From Paludibacter sp. (GTDB lineage: Bacteria > Bacteroidota > Bacteroidia > Bacteroidales > Paludibacteraceae): a stretch of 9,209 nucleotides of DNA. The notes under the pieces were generated by a model. That model saw nothing but the letters and a program-made list of their open reading frames with translations, had not been told where the DNA came from and did no database searches. The first letter of the stretch is position 1. Each line of letters starts with the position of its first letter. The stretch covers positions 1 through 9,209 of the forward strand of contig JAQTOL010000104.1 in the NCBI GenBank assembly GCA_028748945.1. Direction: 5' to 3'. This document shows, piece after piece, positions 6,040 to 9,209 of this stretch. The translations under genes and the position numbers were made by a program.

Positions 6040-8496
6040 AATATATCGTATAATTGGCTGAAACAGTACATTAACATTGATGTAACCCCTGATGCATTAT
6101 CGAAAGCACTCACATCTATTGGTTTAGAAGTGGGTGGTGTGGAAGAAGTTCAAACTATTAAAGGTGGACTGGAAGGATTGGTAATCGGTGAAGTGCTGAC
6201 TTGCGGTGCGCATGAAAATTCCGACCATTTACATGTTACCACAGTGAATGTGGGAACCGGCGAACCGTTACAAATTGTTTGCGGAGCACCCAATGTGGCT
6301 ACCGGACAAAAAGTGGTGGTGGCAACCGTTGGAACAAAACTGTATTCGGGAGATGAAAGTTTCAATATCAAACGATCTAAAATACGCGGTGTTGAATCAA
6401 TGGGAATGATCTGTGCCGAGGATGAAATCGGAATCGGGACAAGCCACGATGGAATCATCGTGTTGCCGGCCGAAGCCGTGGTTGGAACATTGGCCAAAGA
6501 TTATTACGGGATTAAAAGCGACACCTTGCTGGAAGTGGATATTACGCCTAACCGCATCGATGCGGCTTCGCATTTTGGTGTTGCGCGCGATCTGGCCGCC
6601 TTCTATGCCCTGAAAGATAAATCGGTAAAGCTGACGAAACCTTCGGTTGAAGCTTTTGCCGTACAAAATACAAACCTGACTATTCCTGTAATCGTAGAGA
6701 ATACGGATGCCTGTCCGCGTTATTCGGCGATTACCATTTCGGGTGTGAAAGTAACCGAATCGCCCGACTGGTTGAAAAACCGTTTGCAAATTATCGGGCT
6801 GCGCCCGATTAATAATATTGTGGATGTTACCAATTTTGTGTTACACGAACTGGGACAACCCATGCATGCCTTCGATGCCGATAAAATAAAAGGTCGTGAA
6901 GTAAGGGTGAAGAATATGCCCGAAGGAACGCCGTTTTTTACCCTGGATGGTGTGGAACGGAAACTGAATGCCGCCGATTTAATGATTTGTGATACGGAAG
7001 AAGCCATGTGTATCGGTGGAGTATTCGGAGGATTACATTCGGGGGTAACCGAAACCACGCAAAATGTTTTTCTGGAAAGTGCTTATTTCAATCCGGTTAC
7101 GATTCGTAAGACGGCCCGCCGTCATGTGTTAAATACCGATGCTTCGTTCCGTTTCGAACGCGGTTGTGATCCTACCAACACGATTTATGTGCTGAAACGC
7201 TGCGCTTTGCTTATTCAGGAAGTGGCAGGCGGACAACTGTCCAGCGAAATTGTCGACGTTTATCCCGAAGAAGTAAAGCCTTTCGAAGTGGAAGTGTCTT
7301 TTCGTAAAATCAATACCCTGATTGGAAAAGAAATCGGCAAAGAGAATATTGAAACCATACTGGCTGCGCTGGAAATGAAAATTGTGAGCCGGAATGATGA
7401 AGGTTACGTGCTGCATGTGCCGGTTTACCGGGTGGATGTGCAACGTGATGTGGATGTGATTGAAGATATCCTGCGTATTTACGGTTATAACAATGTTGAA
7501 ATCGGCGATACCCTGAAATCGAACCTGAGTTACAGTTCAAAGCCGGACAGTTATAAATTGCAAAACATGATTGCCGATCAACTGACGGCGCAGGGCTTTA
7601 ATGAAGTATTAAACAATTCATTGACGAAAGGTGCTTATTATACCGATCTGACTTCGTTTCCGGGAGCTCACTCCGTGAAAATGCTGAATCCGCTCAGTTC
7701 CGATTTGAACGTGATGCGTCAGACTTTGCTTTTCGGCGGACTGGACAATATCAACCGGAATATCAACCGGAAAAATCCCGACCTGAAGTTCTATGAATTC
7801 GGGAATTGTTATTATTATCACGCCGAAAATAAAAAAGAAGGGGAATCGCTGGCTGCCTATTCGGAAGATTTTCATTTGGCCTTGTGGCTTACCGGAAATA
7901 AACGCGCACAATCGTGGGCGGCTGCCGATGAAAAATCGAGCATTTACGAATTAAAAGCTTATCTGGAAAATATATTCCGTCGTCTGGGCCTAAACATGCA
8001 TAAACTGGTTACCGGTGAATATGCCGATGATTTGCTTAGCGAAGCTTTGACTGTCTACAGCCGTTCCGGTAAGAAACTGGCTGTTTACGGCATAGTTCAT
8101 CCAAAGATACGGAAGGTGATGGATATTGATGCGGACGTTTTTTATGCCGATCTGAACTGGGATGTTATTTTGAGTGAGTTGGTTGACCACACGGTACGTT
8201 ATGCCGAATTACCTAAATTTCCTGAAGTGAAACGCGATCTGGCTTTGTTGCTCGATAAGCATGTGACTTTTGCCGAAATTGAGAAAATTGCATATGATAC
8301 GGAACGAAAGTTATTGAAGAGCGTTAACCTGTTCGATGTGTACGAAGGGAAGAATCTGGAAGCCGGTAAAAAATCGTACGCAGTGAGCTTTATCCTGCAG
8401 GACGAAACGAAAACACTTACCGATGGACAGATTGAACCGATCATGAAAAAGCTGCAACAGAATTTTGAAACGAAACTGGGAGCGAAATTAAGATAG
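6037..8496 (+). CDS. pheT: Phenylalanine--tRNA ligase beta subunit
   Basis: A complete 819-residue PheT, the large subunit of the alpha2-beta2 enzyme that charges tRNA-Phe in the cytosol. Domains in order: an N-terminal segment MNISYNWLKQYI typical of the subunit; the EMAP/OB-type tRNA-binding domain (about 43-150, with VIGEVL, HENSDHLHV and VCGAPNV); the B3/4 domain (about 215-395), the site that hydrolyses mischarged Tyr-tRNA-Phe, including GLRPINNIVDVTNFV; the B5 domain (about 411-487), ending with the acidic RDVDVIEDILRIYGY; a catalytic-like core without a full active site (about 500-715); and the C-terminal FDX-ACB anticodon-binding domain (about 723-819, from AELPKFPEVKRDLALLL to the end). 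Length is normal and there is no break. pheS is not adjacent here, which is common in Bacteroidota. The ATG at 6037 is fixed by family alignment despite the upstream ATGs. Stop is TAG. Confidence 0.98.
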   Translation: MNISYNWLKQYINIDVTPDALSKALTSIGLEVGGVEEVQTIKGGLEGLVIGEVLTCGAHENSDHLHVTTVNVGTGEPLQIVCGAPNVATGQKVVVATVGTKLYSGDESFNIKRSKIRGVESMGMICAEDEIGIGTSHDGIIVLPAEAVVGTLAKDYYGIKSDTLLEVDITPNRIDAASHFGVARDLAAFYALKDKSVKLTKPSVEAFAVQNTNLTIPVIVENTDACPRYSAITISGVKVTESPDWLKNRLQIIGLRPINNIVDVTNFVLHELGQPMHAFDADKIKGREVRVKNMPEGTPFFTLDGVERKLNAADLMICDTEEAMCIGGVFGGLHSGVTETTQNVFLESAYFNPVTIRKTARRHVLNTDASFRFERGCDPTNTIYVLKRCALLIQEVAGGQLSSEIVDVYPEEVKPFEVEVSFRKINTLIGKEIGKENIETILAALEMKIVSRNDEGYVLHVPVYRVDVQRDVDVIEDILRIYGYNNVEIGDTLKSNLSYSSKPDSYKLQNMIADQLTAQGFNEVLNNSLTKGAYYTDLTSFPGAHSVKMLNPLSSDLNVMRQTLLFGGLDNINRNINRKNPDLKFYEFGNCYYYHAENKKEGESLAAYSEDFHLALWLTGNKRAQSWAAADEKSSIYELKAYLENIFRRLGLNMHKLVTGEYADDLLSEALTVYSRSGKKLAVYGIVHPKIRKVMDIDADVFYADLNWDVILSELVDHTVRYAELPKFPEVKRDLALLLDKHVTFAEIEKIAYDTERKLLKSVNLFDVYEGKNLEAGKKSYAVSFILQDETKTLTDGQIEPIMKKLQQNFETKLGAKLR

Positions 8497-8500
8497 AAAA

Positions 8501-8530
8501 GCCTCCCCTAACCCCTCCGGAGGAGGGGAA
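8501..8530. repeat. Left arm of a perfect 30-bp inverted repeat
   Basis: This GC-rich arm begins four bases after the pheT stop codon and is the exact reverse complement of 8620-8649; the match ends abruptly on both sides. It starts GCCTCCCCTAACCCCTCC. Within the arm CCCCTC (8512-8517) can also pair with GAGGGG (8523-8528) around a five-base loop. Its composition differs sharply from the AT-rich surroundings, suggesting a dispersed intergenic repeat. As RNA, the two arms could form a 30-bp stem acting as a processing or stop signal after pheT. Confidence 0.9.
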
Positions 8531-8619
8531 TATGGTGAGCGTTTGAAAAGGTCAGTGTATATGATTTCAGGACTATAAATTGATAAATTATTAATTAAGA
8601 TTCGCAATGCGATGTCTTT
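8531..8619 (+). other. AT-rich spacer between the repeat arms
   Basis: This 89-bp segment has no open frame or known RNA motif. It contains a small palindrome TCGCA-A-TGCGA (8602-8612) and several AT-rich stretches that could host a promoter for the downstream gene, but no exact TAnnTTTG element. Confidence 0.45.
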
Positions 8620-8649
8620 TTCCCCTCCTCCGGAGGGGTTAGGGGAGGC
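8620..8649. repeat. Right arm of the perfect 30-bp inverted repeat
   Basis: Exact reverse complement of 8501-8530, ending TTAGGGGAGGC. It stops five bases before the ATG of the MetY-like gene and contains a strong Shine-Dalgarno-like sequence. The local hairpin CCCCTC (8622-8627) with GAGGGG (8633-8638) competes with the long stem between arms. Confidence 0.9.
8642..8648 (+). promoter_or_regulatory. Shine-Dalgarno sequence supplied by the repeat arm
   Basis: GGGGAGG, including a full GGAGG (8644-8648), lies six bases before ATG 8655, ideal spacing. It is entirely within the right arm of the inverted repeat and so would be buried if the two arms paired in the mRNA. It supports ATG 8655 as the start of the downstream gene. 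Confidence 0.6.
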
Positions 8650-8654
8650 CAAAT

Positions 8655-9209
8655 ATGAATAACCAATCTAGCAACACAAAAATCCAGCTGACTCCGTATG
8701 CCAAACCCGACGCGTACGGTGCGTTGAGTATGCCGGTATATAATTCGGCAGCATATGAGTTTGAAACGGCCGAACAAATGGAAGAGGCGTTTGCCGGACG
8801 CACTGCCGATCATACTTACTCACGCGTCACCAATCCGACAGTGCAGTTTTTCGAAGACCGGGTGAAGGCAATTTCGGGAGCTTACAGCGTAACCGCCCTG
8901 AATTCGGGAATGGCCGCTATCTCGAATGTACTGATCACGCTTGCCAAAACGGGAAGCAATATCGTTACATCCCGCCATTTATTCGGAAATACTTATTCGT
9001 TTTTTGTTTCGACGCTGGCTGCATTTGGTGTGGAAACACGCTTCTGTGACTTAACCACTCCCGAACAGGTGGAAGCACAGATTGATGAGAATACCTGTGC
9101 CGTTTTTCTCGAAATAATTACCAATCCGCAAATGGAAGTGGCCGACCTGAAAGCCCTTTCCGTTATTGCCAAAAAAGCCGGTGTGCCGTTGGTTGCCGAT
9201 ACCACGATA
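8655..9209 (+). CDS. Cys/Met-metabolism PLP-dependent enzyme, MetY-like, N-terminal 185 residues
   Basis: The frame from ATG 8655 is open to the window edge and encodes the N-terminal part of a fold-type I PLP enzyme of the Cys/Met metabolism family (PF01053). Visible landmarks are the substrate/cofactor arm SMPVYNSAAYEFET (residues 25-38), YSRVTNPTV (about 55-63) with the phosphate-contacting Tyr and Arg, the NSGMAAI segment (about 83-89), and VADTTI at the end, whose Asp should contact the pyridine nitrogen of PLP. The Schiff-base lysine lies outside the window. The family includes O-acetylhomoserine sulfhydrylase, cystathionine gamma-synthase and methionine gamma-lyase; sequence and opening resemble O-acetylhomoserine sulfhydrylase most, but the visible part cannot settle the reaction, so no symbol is given. 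It follows pheT after the inverted repeat, and whether it shares the pheT transcript is open. Confidence 0.9.
   Translation, partial: MNNQSSNTKIQLTPYAKPDAYGALSMPVYNSAAYEFETAEQMEEAFAGRTADHTYSRVTNPTVQFFEDRVKAISGAYSVTALNSGMAAISNVLITLAKTGSNIVTSRHLFGNTYSFFVSTLAAFGVETRFCDLTTPEQVEAQIDENTCAVFLEIITNPQMEVADLKALSVIAKKAGVPLVADTTI

Noticed and set aside
8501..8649. Insertion sequence with terminal inverted repeats
   Set aside because: Only 89 bp separate the arms, there is no open frame inside, and I see no flanking target duplication, so it is at most a non-autonomous repeat.

Overview
The window looks like an ordinary chromosomal segment from a member of the Bacteroidota, probably the order Bacteroidales. 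The support is: transketolase and PheT sequences of Bacteroidota type, several families largely confined to that phylum (DUF4199, and what I recognise as DUF6048 and DUF6452), two exact matches to the phylum's -7 promoter element TAnnTTTG, little Shine-Dalgarno use, and AT-rich intergenic DNA. I see no phage, integron, CRISPR, rRNA or tRNA sequence.

Positions 1-5696 form a minus-strand block of eight genes. In transcription order they are: a DUF4199 membrane protein, a membrane-anchored family 2 glycosyltransferase of the polyprenyl-phosphate type, the fluoride channel gene crcB, a DUF190 PII-like protein, a single-pass membrane protein of unknown function, a lipoprotein (DUF6452-like), an outer-membrane-barrel-like protein (DUF6048-like) and transketolase (tkt, C-terminus outside the window). 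Spacing suggests two or three transcription units: DUF4199-GT2-crcB is very tight (18 and 5 bp gaps), DUF190 follows after 148 bp, the next three genes are close or overlapping, and tkt follows a weak hairpin.

Positions 5697-6036 are a divergent promoter region with one TAnnTTTG element per strand. The pheT side has a potential hairpin at the predicted 5' end of the mRNA and an AATT-based heptad repeat that runs into the pheT start codon.

On the plus strand, pheT (6037-8496) is complete. It is followed by a perfect 30-bp inverted repeat with arms 89 bp apart. The right arm supplies a strong Shine-Dalgarno sequence for the next gene, a Cys/Met-metabolism PLP enzyme (MetY-like) cut by the window end.

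I do not find a convincing new multi-gene system. The signals most worth pursuing are the inverted repeat that both carries and could hide a ribosome-binding site, the AATT-heptad repeats at translation starts, the crcB-DUF190 pair inside an envelope operon, and the overlapping lipoprotein/outer-membrane-protein gene pair.
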